From Pseudooceanicola sp. (GTDB lineage: Bacteria > Pseudomonadota > Alphaproteobacteria > Rhodobacterales > Rhodobacteraceae), in contig NZ_JARGNH010000001.1 of NCBI RefSeq assembly GCF_029213205.1, positions 124,001 to 188,000 of the forward strand: a stretch of DNA of 64,000 nucleotides, in the 5' to 3' direction. The notes under the pieces are model-generated. The model saw only the letters and a program-made list of their open reading frames with translations, was not told the DNA's origin and made no database searches. The position numbers and the translations under genes are program-made. Below, piece after piece: positions 28,841 through 37,416 of the stretch (positions are counted from its first letter, which is position 1; the number at the start of each line of letters is the position of its first letter).

Positions 28841-29587
28841 TCAATGCAGCCGATCACCCAGCCCGAACAACGCGGCCTGGCTCCAGGTGCCGTCGATGTT
28901 GAATTTTGGTCCGACCGGCGCGGCGTCCATACCGATGCGCTTCAGCCAACGCGAGAACACCGACGGAACGATGCCGATGACGTTGGTGGCGCCGCATTGG
29001 GCGGCGGTGGCTTGCATGGCGTTCAGCAGCAGGCGCTGGACCAATGGCCGGCGGCCAGCGTCGACGCTGTCAACGATGAACAGACGGGTGGCCTCCCAGG
29101 TGCGCTGATCGACCGGGGCCTCGAAAAACAGCACATCATCGGGAATGCCGGGCAGCAGGCCAAGCTGGGCATCGCGCAGCATATAGCTGTAATGCGCACA
29201 ATGGGCGGTGGTCGGCATCAGGCGAATACCCGCCAGCACCTGGCCATATTCATGGACCGCGACCCAGCGCGCTTCGGGGGTGTCGTATTGGTCGAATTCC
29301 AGCCCCTCGGTCTGCGGCAGGTTCCAGTGCAGCCGGTCGATGAACACCTCGTGCCGGGCGCGCATGAATTGCAGCATCAGATCGCCATATTGCGACATCG
29401 TCATCCAGGACATCGCGGTGACCTGAATGGCACCCAGTTTCGCGGTTTCTTCGCCGGTCAAAGTCGAGCGCGCGGCACCGCGTTTCAAAATGATAGGGGC
29501 GGCCTTACTGTCGGTGTCGCCCGGTTCCAATTCTGGAAATACGATGTCGGCGCGTTTGCTTAGCGCCAGCCCCCTTTGATGCTGCAT
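28841..29587 (-). CDS. LuxI-type acyl-homoserine-lactone synthase
   Basis: The core matches LuxI synthases: an arginine and phenylalanine in MRARHEVFIDRLHW, an acidic pair in EFDQYDTPEARW, and the glycine-arginine pair in GQVLAGIRLMPTT. These are the usual invariant R, F, W, E, D and R positions. The product would be an N-acyl-homoserine lactone. The frame has an N-terminal extension of about 60 residues before the core, and the true start may be an internal ATG such as that of MSWMTMSQYGDL. No luxR gene is adjacent; instead a histidine kinase and response regulator lie upstream. Confidence 0.82.
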   Translation of the reverse strand: MQHQRGLALSKRADIVFPELEPGDTDSKAAPIILKRGAARSTLTGEETAKLGAIQVTAMSWMTMSQYGDLMLQFMRARHEVFIDRLHWNLPQTEGLEFDQYDTPEARWVAVHEYGQVLAGIRLMPTTAHCAHYSYMLRDAQLGLLPGIPDDVLFFEAPVDQRTWEATRLFIVDSVDAGRRPLVQRLLLNAMQATAAQCGATNVIGIVPSVFSRWLKRIGMDAAPVGPKFNIDGTWSQAALFGLGDRLH

Positions 29588-29812
29588 GTCAGCCAGTGCC
29601 CCATTTTTCCCAAGGTCAATTTGACGGGTCGTGGGAGGGCTGTCTACTCAACTAAGTCAAGAGTGTGGCAAGAATTGGATTCCTTATGCGTGTATCGCAT
29701 TCCTGCAACAGTTTCTGGTCAATTTGCAGGCATTGGGCAGGGAAGTCTTCAGGAAAATTCGTAAAATCAGACGTTTCCCGGACATACCTCAGGTTCCTTC
29801 TGCTGGGGTCTC

Positions 29813-31363
29813 CTAGATCTGCCCCACGGATGGCATCGGAATCGTGTCGGGGTCGTTCCACGGTGCCGGGTCTTTGGGCGGCCTGCTGGCACTGGCCGCT
29901 TTTCTGGTGCCGGCCGCTTTGGCGTGTCGCGGTGTCACGGGTCTTGGTTTAACGACTTTTGCCTTGTTGGGCTTTTCTGCGACGGCGTCCTTGCTGGGTT
30001 CTGGGATCCGGTCAAAGGCAACCATGAAGGTGGTGCCGACGCCCAATTCACTGAAATAGTCGATCACCCCTTTGTGCAGCTCGACGATCTGCTTGGTGAT
30101 GTTCATACCGAGTCCGGTGCCACCAACGTCGCGCTCATCCGAACTGTCGACCTGGCTGAACTGGCCAAAGACCTTGTCCTGGCTGCCCTCGGGAATGCCG
30201 ATGCCGTTATCCTCGACAAAGACCACCACCTTGGTGTCGGCCTGTTCGCAGCGCAGGGTCACGGTTTCACCGTGATCGGAAAACTTCACCGCGTTGGAAA
30301 TCAGATTGGTCATCACCTGGGTCATCCGGCGGCTGTCGGCCGAGATAAAGGTCCGTGTTCCCGGATTGACGTAATCGAGATAGACGCCATGGGTGTCGGC
30401 AAAGCCGTGATTCATCTGCACCGCATCCTCGATCAGTTCCTCAAGGCAAAGTGGTTTGAGGTCGCTCAGGAAGTGGCCGGCCTCCATGCTTTGCACGTCC
30501 AGAATATCGTTGATCAGATCGGACAGGCGCTTGCAGTTGCGCCCGGCCAGATCGAGAACGGGCGCCAGTTCCTTGGGAAAGGTGCCAAGCGCGCCGCTGG
30601 CGATCAGATCCAGCGAGCCTTTGATCGAGGTCAGCGGAGTGCGCAATTCGTGACTGACGGTCGAGACGAAATTCGATTTCACCTTGAATGCCGACATGGT
30701 CTTGGCGTGTTCGGCCTCAAGCTTGGTGATATAGGCCTGATTTTCGCGATACATGCCGAGGAAGAGCCGCGACACGTCGAGGATGAAATACATCACGAAC
30801 ACGACGGTGAAGAACTGCAACCAGATCGGCGAGGTGATCGGTGGCATATAGCGCACCACATCTATCAGCGCGATGGTGGTAAAGCCGACCGCGTAAATCG
30901 CCAGCCGTATCACCAAGGCACCGATGATATTGTGATTGTTCATCGCACAGAACAGGGCCGCCGCGAACAGGAAGAACAACGGTGCGAAATGGTCGCCGCT
31001 GCGTTGTTCCAGGGCGACCATCAGCACGAAAAGCGTGATCGCTGTGGCGCTGAGCGCCGTGTTGAGCAGGATCTGGATAGAGAAGGCGCGTGCTTGCTTG
31101 GCGCCCGTGCCTTCCCAATTCGCGACGCGACGGGCCAGGCGCAGATCAAGCAGCTCGGTGAGCAAGACTATGGAATAGCACAGCAGGGCCTTGGGCGCGT
31201 TGATATAGGCGACGGCAAGGACCGTCGCCGCTGCAAAAATGCCTTGGCGCTGCCAGATCAACGCGCGGATGGCGGTGGTGTAATCGACAATCTGCTGACG
31301 GGTTTGGTGCAGGAATGCCCGGCGCAGGAATCGGATGTATTTTGTGTCGGTCAAAGCGGTCAT
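29813..31363 (-). CDS. membrane-bound sensor histidine kinase
   Basis: This 516-residue protein has about six N-terminal hydrophobic segments (residues about 35-205) and a short coiled linker. A HisKA domain follows with the phospho-accepting histidine in SHELRTPLTSIKGSLD near residue 245. The HATPase domain shows the N box, EDNGIGIPEG and GGTGLGMNI. The C-terminal tail of about 60 residues is rich in lysine, alanine and proline. The signal is unknown. The response regulator gene is 23 bases upstream on the same strand, so they are a likely pair. Confidence 0.92.
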   Translation of the reverse strand: MTALTDTKYIRFLRRAFLHQTRQQIVDYTTAIRALIWQRQGIFAAATVLAVAYINAPKALLCYSIVLLTELLDLRLARRVANWEGTGAKQARAFSIQILLNTALSATAITLFVLMVALEQRSGDHFAPLFFLFAAALFCAMNNHNIIGALVIRLAIYAVGFTTIALIDVVRYMPPITSPIWLQFFTVVFVMYFILDVSRLFLGMYRENQAYITKLEAEHAKTMSAFKVKSNFVSTVSHELRTPLTSIKGSLDLIASGALGTFPKELAPVLDLAGRNCKRLSDLINDILDVQSMEAGHFLSDLKPLCLEELIEDAVQMNHGFADTHGVYLDYVNPGTRTFISADSRRMTQVMTNLISNAVKFSDHGETVTLRCEQADTKVVVFVEDNGIGIPEGSQDKVFGQFSQVDSSDERDVGGTGLGMNITKQIVELHKGVIDYFSELGVGTTFMVAFDRIPEPSKDAVAEKPNKAKVVKPRPVTPRHAKAAGTRKAASASRPPKDPAPWNDPDTIPMPSVGQI

Positions 31364-31386
31364 CGCGAAGCCCCTCGAATATATGA

Positions 31387-32472
31387 TCAGCCGTTGCGCA
31401 GAGAATCGAGCAACATTTTCTCATAGGCCTTTCGGTCCGGGCGCCGCTGAGCGCGTGGAGCGTCGGGCTGGGGGGGCTGCGCCGAGGGCCGGGCCCGAAG
31501 CGCCGGTGCGGTGCGGGGCAGGGGCGCCTCGGCGATTTCCACCGGGGCGGGGTCGATGACGATCGGATCGAGGTTTTCGGATTTCTCAATCGCCGCCTGC
31601 AGCAGGTCGCCGCCCGAGGTCTCGGTAAAGGCAGACATTTCGGCATGGTCGCCGACCACGGTCTCAGGGCGGGGATGGGAAAACGCATCTGCCGCCATCG
31701 CAGTGGCAATTTTGCGCGCCAGCGCCGAGGTGTTGGTTTTGCGGCTGCCATATTCGGCGCAGAGGAAGATGCCATTGCCCTTGTAGGTCAGCAGGCTACC
31801 GTTCACCTTGGTCGCCTTGGACAGTTGCTCGGCCACCTTGAATATGGCGTTGTAGAAATCCATCGACGACACGCTGGCATTGATTGCCGCGCCATTGGTC
31901 ACCCGAACCGCAAAGGCGCAGGTGTGCGTCGCCTTGGAGCGTGACATCTGTTGCACATAGTTTTCGAACTCGGAGGCACCGATGAAGCGTTCGACCTGCG
32001 AAAAGTCGAGTCCGGTGGTGTAATCGTGCTTTTCGTGGAAAAACACCGAGCGCATCATCGCCGGATTGGCCTCGGTCGCGGAGGCAGGCGCCTTGGAGTA
32101 TTTCAGCTTGCGTGCCGCGTTCAGCCGTTGCTTGAGGTTCTCAAAGTCAAACGGCTTGGTCACATAGTCGGTGGCCCCGGCGTCAAACGCCTTTTCCACA
32201 TAGGACATCTGCGACATCGCGGTGAGCATCAGGATCGGCGCGGATTTGTAGAGGTCAGAGGCCCGGATTGCGCGGCACAATTCGATGCCGTTCATTTCGG
32301 GCATCTGAATGTCGAGCAGGAACGCATCGAACTCGCGCGGCTTGCCTTCAATCATTTCCAGCGCCTGCTTCGCAGACCTGGCTGTCTTGATTTTGTAGGT
32401 CCCCAGAGCCTTGAGCGCAACGCTCAGGAGCTCAAGGATGCTTGGTTCGTCATCTACAATTAGAAGTCGCAT
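31387..32472 (-). CDS. two-domain response regulator with degenerate cyclase-like output
   Basis: This 361-residue protein has an N-terminal receiver (LLIVDDEPSILELL, phospho-acceptor aspartate in FLLDIQMPEMNG near residue 55, lysine in YVTKPFDFENL). A region of about residues 155-280 follows (FAVRVTNGAAINASVSSMDF then LTYKGNGIFLCAEYGSRK) that looks like a nucleotide-cyclase/GGDEF fold without catalytic residues. The tail is proline-alanine rich and ends RKAYEKMLLDSLRNG. There is no DNA-binding domain. It is the first gene of a likely RR-HK-luxI-type group. Confidence 0.85.
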   Translation of the reverse strand: MRLLIVDDEPSILELLSVALKALGTYKIKTARSAKQALEMIEGKPREFDAFLLDIQMPEMNGIELCRAIRASDLYKSAPILMLTAMSQMSYVEKAFDAGATDYVTKPFDFENLKQRLNAARKLKYSKAPASATEANPAMMRSVFFHEKHDYTTGLDFSQVERFIGASEFENYVQQMSRSKATHTCAFAVRVTNGAAINASVSSMDFYNAIFKVAEQLSKATKVNGSLLTYKGNGIFLCAEYGSRKTNTSALARKIATAMAADAFSHPRPETVVGDHAEMSAFTETSGGDLLQAAIEKSENLDPIVIDPAPVEIAEAPLPRTAPALRARPSAQPPQPDAPRAQRRPDRKAYEKMLLDSLRNG

Positions 32473-32564
32473 TTCACTGTTCCATCACTGCTGCCAATAG
32501 CCTGCCCGTTCGCGCCTTCTGATGTGACCGTAGCGGATAGACTATTTTCTTTCTGGGGCCTCTC

Positions 32565-32629
32565 GCTACATGCGTAACAGCGAATTTTGTCAAAAAAGTG
32601 CCCATGGGTAATTAATTGTTCGGTACAAT
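32565..32629 (-). promoter_or_regulatory. possible promoter and palindrome upstream of the response regulator
   Basis: On the minus strand a perfect TTGACA (32588-32593) is followed after 17 bases by TGTAGC (32565-32570), about 95 bases before the start codon. Further upstream lies the inverted repeat ATTGT-ACCGA-ACAAT (32615-32629), a possible operator. The region is AT rich compared with its surroundings. Confidence 0.35.
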
Positions 32630-32791
32630 GGGCTGATAGGGCGCTTTTGGTGCTTTTTTAACTTTTATTTAACCAGATGGCAGGCTTTGGCAGTGGAGAT
32701 GGCTGTCAGACTGCAAGAGCAGGGTCTTGCTCTGGGGTTGGAGTTCCCCCGGTTCGATGGCCACTTTTCACTGATGAAGGAGAGTGTTTTC

Positions 32792-32900
32792 ATGCCGGGA
32801 ACGCGGAACCCGTAGCCTGCGGAATTCAGGGATCAGATGGTCACGCGGGTGCGCATTGGGCGCAGGGTTGAAAGTTTGGCGCGGGCGTATGAGCCTTGCG
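32792..32900 (+). pseudogene. 5' fragment of an IS3-family (IS51-type) orfA
   Basis: From an ATG at 32792 the frame reads MPGTRNP, a TAG stop, then PAEFRDQMVTRVRIGRRVES and LARAYEPC, the N-terminus of IS51-group orfA proteins. The in-frame stop and loss of homology after about 32900 show it is dead. Bases 32846-32895 occur again, inverted and with one mismatch, at the end of the window. The rest of 32473-33057 holds no gene I can support. Confidence 0.75.
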
Positions 32901-33057
32901 ACGCCAACCGGCGGCGCAAACCTGTTTTCGCGCACAGACCTCGGGCCGCGCCGTCTGCGACGTCGCGCGAGGGGCGGGCGCAGAGGGGATTGACCCTTCT
33001 GCAGCCGCAGCTTCCGGCCCGCAGCGTCCGACGATGGGCGTGAACTCCAGGAGAAGA

Positions 33058-33999
33058 TCAGGCGGCGTCGAATTCCGCGGCCATCTCGGCGACGAGTTCG
33101 GCTACGGGTCGGGGGGCGCCGACGCCCGAGACCGAATGCCCGGCGGCCCAGATGTTTTTCCAGCGTTTCGGGCGCTCATGGCCACCAGCGCCGTAGAGTT
33201 CCGAGGCCCGGGCCGGGGTCATGGTCTCGTCGAGATCGTCAAGGCCGAGGCCGGTGGACAGGATCGAAGGTTTCAGGAAATTCGCCGCCAGCCCGGTGAA
33301 GGTCTTGGTGGTGATCACCTCATCGAGGCTGCTGTCGGCCAGCATCTGTTTGTAGCCCGCTTCGGCCAGGCTTTCATCCGTGGCGATGAACCTTGTGCCG
33401 AGATAGGCGAGATCGGCGCCGAGCACCCGCGCCGCACGAATCGAGGCACCGTCGGTCAGCCCGCCCGACAGGATCACCGGCCCGTCATAAAAGCGGCGCA
33501 CCGCCCGCACAAAGGCAAAGGGGTTGGCCCAGCCGGTCTGCCCCCCGGCACCGGCCGAAAGCAGCACCAGCCCGTCGACCCCGGCTTCGACCGCGCGGCG
33601 GGCGTGATGCAGCGAGGCGATATCGGCAAAGACCAGGGCCCCGGCCTGTTTCAGCACCGGCATCACCGGCACTGGCGAGCCGACGGCGGTGATCACGATC
33701 TCGACTCCGGCCTCGGTCAGGATCGCCGCATCCTCCTGCACCCGAGGGTTGCGCATGATCAGGTTGGCGGCCCAGGGCGCGGCATTGGGAGTGAGCCCGG
33801 CGCGGATCGCGTTGACCCAGTCGCGCAGCTGATCGGTGCTGCGGGCATTCACCGTCGGAAAGGATCCGATCACCCCGGCATTGCAGCAGGCGGTCACCAG
33901 ATCGACCCCGGAAATCCGCAGCATCGGGGCCGAAACCACCGGCAGACGCAGGCGCGAGGTGATGCTGGCGGGCAGGCGGGAGGGGGGCAGGTCGCTCAT
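33058..33999 (-). CDS. nitronate monooxygenase family protein
   Basis: This FMN-dependent TIM-barrel protein of 313 residues has the opening LRLPVVSAPMLRISG, the GGLTDGASIRAARVLGADLA phosphate-binding segment and YLGTRFIATDESLA, all typical of the nitronate monooxygenase/enoyl-reductase-like family. Class and substrate cannot be fixed. It starts only four bases after the stop of the upstream SDR gene, so the two form an operon. The neighbourhood is rich in oxidoreductases and remnants of them. Confidence 0.85.
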   Translation of the reverse strand: MSDLPPSRLPASITSRLRLPVVSAPMLRISGVDLVTACCNAGVIGSFPTVNARSTDQLRDWVNAIRAGLTPNAAPWAANLIMRNPRVQEDAAILTEAGVEIVITAVGSPVPVMPVLKQAGALVFADIASLHHARRAVEAGVDGLVLLSAGAGGQTGWANPFAFVRAVRRFYDGPVILSGGLTDGASIRAARVLGADLAYLGTRFIATDESLAEAGYKQMLADSSLDEVITTKTFTGLAANFLKPSILSTGLGLDDLDETMTPARASELYGAGGHERPKRWKNIWAAGHSVSGVGAPRPVAELVAEMAAEFDAA

Positions 34000-34003
34000 C
34001 GTC

Positions 34004-34719
34004 TCATACCCCCAGATGGAAACCGCCCGAGACCGAATAGGTCTGGCCGGTGATCCATTCCGAGGCGTCCGAGGACAGGAACAATGCCATATTGGCAATA
34101 TCGGTGGGCTCACCCGGGCGGCGGACAATACGGCGGCTCATCATCTTTTTCAGCCGCTCCGGGTCGGCCTCGTATTTCTTGCGCACATCGGGCGTGGCGG
34201 TAAAGGCGATGGCGATGCAGTTCGCGGTGATGCCGTGCCGCCCCAGGGTGCGGGCGCAGCCGCGCAGGAAGCCTGCAGCCCCGGCCTTGGCCCCGGCATA
34301 AATCTCCAGCTCGCTGTCGCCGAAATGGGCCGCCTCCGAGATGATGGTGATGATCCGGCCTGGTGCCTGACGTTCGATCAGCCCCGCGATTACCGCCGAG
34401 GTGGCGTTGATTACCCAATAGAAATTCACCCCTATAAAGCTGTTCCAATCCGCGGGCCCGGTGGTCCAGAACGGGGCGCGGGCGTTGTCGGTCGGGGTGG
34501 CGCCGATATTGCCGACATTGCATTGATAGGCCAGGGCGGTGCCGCCCGCAGCGCGCACCTCTTCGGCCACGGCTTCGACGCGGTCGGCCTGGAAATCACT
34601 CACCACCACACCGGGGCAGCCATGGCTGGCCAGATGCAGGGCGATCTGGCGGCCCCCCCCTGGCCGGCGCCGGTGATCAGGGCTGGACGCCCGCCCGGGG
34701 TCAGAATATCGTCGCTCAT
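34004..34719 (-). pseudogene. SDR-family oxidoreductase with a frameshift
   Basis: The start reads MSDDILTPGGRPALITGAGQ, the Rossmann glycine motif of short-chain dehydrogenases. A run of eight G (34653-34660) then breaks the frame; relatives would continue GRQIALHLASHG, which is found one frame over. The remainder has the NVG segment, the catalytic tyrosine and lysine (IYAGAKAGAAGF) and GQTYSVSGGFHLG at the end. The gene length is one base short of a multiple of three. Either a homopolymer sequencing error or a real mutation. Confidence 0.75.
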
Positions 34720-34899
34720 GGCATGCTCCTCCGCTCGATGCTGGGCCTAGGATCGAGGCATTCTACCGCGCGGTCAATCCTTGGTCTGATCGGTTGTGGT
34801 TTGCATGCGGCATTGCAGAATCCGCTTGCATTCGGACTATGCTTGCAGGACGTAGCACCCGGCCCGCGCCAGTGGCGGGCGAGCAGACTGGAGAAACCG

Positions 34900-35793
34900 A
34901 TGAGCGACGCAGTGGCAAACCGGGCACCCCAGGGCGAGGATGAGCTGACTACAATCCTTGACGTGGAGCGGCTCGAAGACAATTTCTTTCGTGGCATCGC
35001 AACCCCGTCGGGGCGTGGCCGCAGTTTCGGCGGTCAGGTGATCGCCCAGGCGCTGATGTCCGCGACCCGCACGGTCAGCGACGACCGGGCGGCGCATTCG
35101 CTGCATGCCTATTTCATGCGCCCCGGCAATGCCGCCGAACCGGTGCTCTATCAGATCGAGCGTGACCGCGACGGTGGCAGCTTTACCACCCGTCGGGTGG
35201 TGGCGGTGCAATCGGGGCGCCCGATCCTGAACATGGCCGCGTCGTTCCAGGTGGATGAACCGGGGCTGCATCACCAGGAAGACATGCCCAAGGTGCCGCC
35301 GCCCGAAGACCTGTTGAACGAACAGGAGCTGGCCGAGGCGCATCGCGAAAACCTGGAGGATGAATATTACAAGTTCCTCAAACGCGCCCGCCCGATCGAG
35401 GTCCGCCCCTGCGAGCCACGGCCGCCGTTTGAGGAAACCGGATCGATCCTGGTGCAGCATGCATGGATGCGCGCCCGTGCGGCGATGCCGGACAGCCCGG
35501 CGCTGCATCGCACCGCTTTGGCCTATACTTCGGATATGGGTATCCTTGGCGCCTCGCTGACCCGCAACGGGGTCAGTTTCGGACGTGAGGATATGATGGT
35601 TGCCAGCCTCGACCATGCGCTGTGGATGCATGGCGATCTCCGGATGGACGAATGGCTGCTCTATGTGATGGACAGCACCTGGTCGGGTAAAGCTCGCGGC
35701 TTTACCAGGGGCCGGATTTTCACCCGTGATGGCCGCATGGTCGCCAACGTGGCGCAAGAGGGGCTGATCCGGAAAATTTCCGCCAAGACGTGA
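34900..35793 (+). CDS. tesB: acyl-CoA thioesterase II
   Basis: TesB hydrolyses acyl-CoA to free fatty acid and CoA. The 297 residues form a double hot-dog: first half with GRGRSFGGQVIAQALMSA and HSLHAYFMRPGN, second half with the catalytic aspartate in ASLDHALWMHGDLRMDEWLL and the GRIFTRDGRMVANVAQEGLI end motif. GGAG precedes the ATG at 34900. It is divergent from the SDR/nitronate monooxygenase pair and ends at a strong terminator shared with the convergent hydrolase gene. Confidence 0.95.
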   Translation: MSDAVANRAPQGEDELTTILDVERLEDNFFRGIATPSGRGRSFGGQVIAQALMSATRTVSDDRAAHSLHAYFMRPGNAAEPVLYQIERDRDGGSFTTRRVVAVQSGRPILNMAASFQVDEPGLHHQEDMPKVPPPEDLLNEQELAEAHRENLEDEYYKFLKRARPIEVRPCEPRPPFEETGSILVQHAWMRARAAMPDSPALHRTALAYTSDMGILGASLTRNGVSFGREDMMVASLDHALWMHGDLRMDEWLLYVMDSTWSGKARGFTRGRIFTRDGRMVANVAQEGLIRKISAKT

Positions 35794-35821
35794 TCGCCTG
35801 AAAACCGGCGATGGCACATGG

Positions 35822-35854
35822 CCCCGGGTCACCAGAGCGGTGGCCCGGGGTTTT
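35822..35854. terminator. bidirectional intrinsic terminator
   Basis: CCCCGGGTCACC and GGTGGCCCGGGG form a 12-base-pair stem (one G-T pair) around AGAGC, followed by TTTT. It lies 28 bases after the tesB stop and just beyond the convergent hydrolase stop. Confidence 0.85.
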
Positions 35855-35858
35855 GCGT

Positions 35859-36749
35859 TCAGACCTTGAGCGCTGCGGTTTCGATGCCGTCGATGATCCG
35901 GGGCCAGATCTCGGGGGGCATGTTGTGGCCCATGCCGTCGATCTCGATCAGGTCGGACCCTGGCACATTGGCGGCGGTGTCGCGCCCGCCCGCAATTGGC
36001 ACCAGCGGATCCTGTAGCCCGTGAATGACCACCGTCGGCAGCGTCAGCTTGTTCAGGAACGGCCGCCGGTCATAGGTGGCAAGGATCGCGGCATATTGCC
36101 GGGGAAAGCCGGTCGGATGGAACGAACGTTCGTAGTCAACCAGGATCGCGGCGCGAATATCGGCGACTGGCTGCGGCCAGGCCGGGCTGCCGATGACCTG
36201 GGCGGTGTTGACGCCATGGGCGATGAAAGCCTCCAGATCCTGGGTCGGGTCCGGGCGCGGGGTGGTCAGCGCCGCCAGTGCCTCAGGGGTGCCGTTGGGC
36301 AATTCGGGATTGCCGGTGTTCGACATGATCGAGGTCAGCGACAGCGCCTTGGCGGGATGTTCGATCGCCACCAGTTGGGCGATCATCCCGCCCATCGAAA
36401 AGCCGCAGATATGCGCCTGCGCAATCCCGAGGTGATCGAGCAACGCCGCGCAATCCCCAGCCATATCCGATAGCTGATAGGCGAGGTCGGCCTTGCGGCC
36501 CTCGGCCTTGGCTTTTGAGGCTTCCCGAAAATCGGGTATGCCGTGGTCGGTGAATTTCTGGCTCAGGCCAATGTCGCGGTTGTCCATCCGGACCACCCGA
36601 TATCCACGTCCGGCCAGCAGGTCGACAAAGCCCTGGGGGAAGCGGGTCATCTGGGTGCCGACACCGGTGATCAGCAGAATGGGTTTGCCATCATCCGGTC
36701 CTTCGACCTGATAATAGATATCGATCCCGTTGACATCGGCCTGGGGCAT
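35859..36749 (-). CDS. alpha/beta-fold hydrolase
   Basis: This 296-residue hydrolase has the nucleophile elbow CGFSMGGMIAQLVA (serine near residue 118), a GVGTQMTRFPQGF oxyanion region, the acid in HGLQDPLVPIAGG and the histidine in DGMGHNMPPEIW. It has no signal peptide. The substrate is unknown, and relatives include methylesterases and lactonases. It faces the wreck of a catabolic cluster on its 5' side. Confidence 0.88.
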   Translation of the reverse strand: MPQADVNGIDIYYQVEGPDDGKPILLITGVGTQMTRFPQGFVDLLAGRGYRVVRMDNRDIGLSQKFTDHGIPDFREASKAKAEGRKADLAYQLSDMAGDCAALLDHLGIAQAHICGFSMGGMIAQLVAIEHPAKALSLTSIMSNTGNPELPNGTPEALAALTTPRPDPTQDLEAFIAHGVNTAQVIGSPAWPQPVADIRAAILVDYERSFHPTGFPRQYAAILATYDRRPFLNKLTLPTVVIHGLQDPLVPIAGGRDTAANVPGSDLIEIDGMGHNMPPEIWPRIIDGIETAALKV

Positions 36750-36912
36750 GCGCGTGTCCTCCGTTTCACGTGATCCTCAGGTTAAGCGGGCAGGGCGGGG
36801 AAGGAAACCGGATTTCAGCGATCTGTCGAGGCGAACGAGGCGAGTTTCGGGGCCCCATTTGACCCTTTCACCGGCAGCAAGATGTAGGCTTTTAGAGAGA
36901 TGGGTATGTTGA

Positions 36913-37137
36913 ATGGCGCGGGTGAGCCTGGATCGTCTGATCTTCGGGGCAGGGTTGTCGGGTATCGGCGTGGCGCGCTATTGGGTCCGGCAATTTCCTC
37001 AAGGCGATTATTCCCGGTCAGCTTGGCGATTTCCTGACCCGCTGGAAAATCATCCTGGCCGGGGCGGCGGATACAGCGGCACTGTCGGCCACCGGTCGGT
37101 TGGATTTGGGGCGCGCAGAGACAACCATTGGCAGTGA
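36913..37137 (+). pseudogene. possible Baeyer-Villiger/flavin monooxygenase remnant
   Basis: The frame contains LDRLIFGAGLSGIGVARYWV then RQFPQGDYS, which resembles the FAD-binding GxGxxG start of Baeyer-Villiger monooxygenases (usual DVLIVGAGLSGIGAAYHL). Homology stops after about 30 residues. A neighbouring frame also looks protein-like (KAIIPGQLGDFLTRWKIIL), so two decayed pieces may be joined. The rest of 36750-37208 holds nothing else I can assign. Confidence 0.4.
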
Positions 37138-37208
37138 ATAGCAGGCGCGGGAATCGAAGTCACCGGCGCCGCATCAGGAGGGAGCGATAGGGCAGGAATA
37201 CCAGTGAT

Positions 37209-37369
37209 CTGAACGGTCAGGGCGCCATCCTCACCGGCGCGGCCTCAGGCATCGGGCGGGCGAGCGCGTGGATGCTGGCCGAACCCGGGGCGGCGCCGAA
37301 GCCGCCTGTGGCGGGCGCGACATCTTGCACGCCAATGCCGGGATCACCGGCGGCGGGGCAAGCCGCTGA
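37209..37369 (+). pseudogene. N-terminal fragment of a short-chain dehydrogenase
   Basis: The sequence reads LNGQGAILTGAASGIGRASA then WMLAEPGA, the SDR cofactor motif, and in another frame DILHANAGITGGGASR and a stop, which is the SDR NAG motif region. The active-site half is gone, and there is a deletion and frameshift between the two parts. It lies 48 bases from the 3' end of an old yellow enzyme gene. Confidence 0.65.
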
Positions 37370-37416
37370 TCCCGGCTGGTCAGGTCAAGTGCCCAGCCGG
37401 GATGCGGTTGGCTGTC

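Noticed and set aside
32677-32993. Short plus-strand frames in 32.7-33.0 kb as genes
   Set aside because: They overlap the IS51-type orfA remnant with its internal stop and lack start signals.
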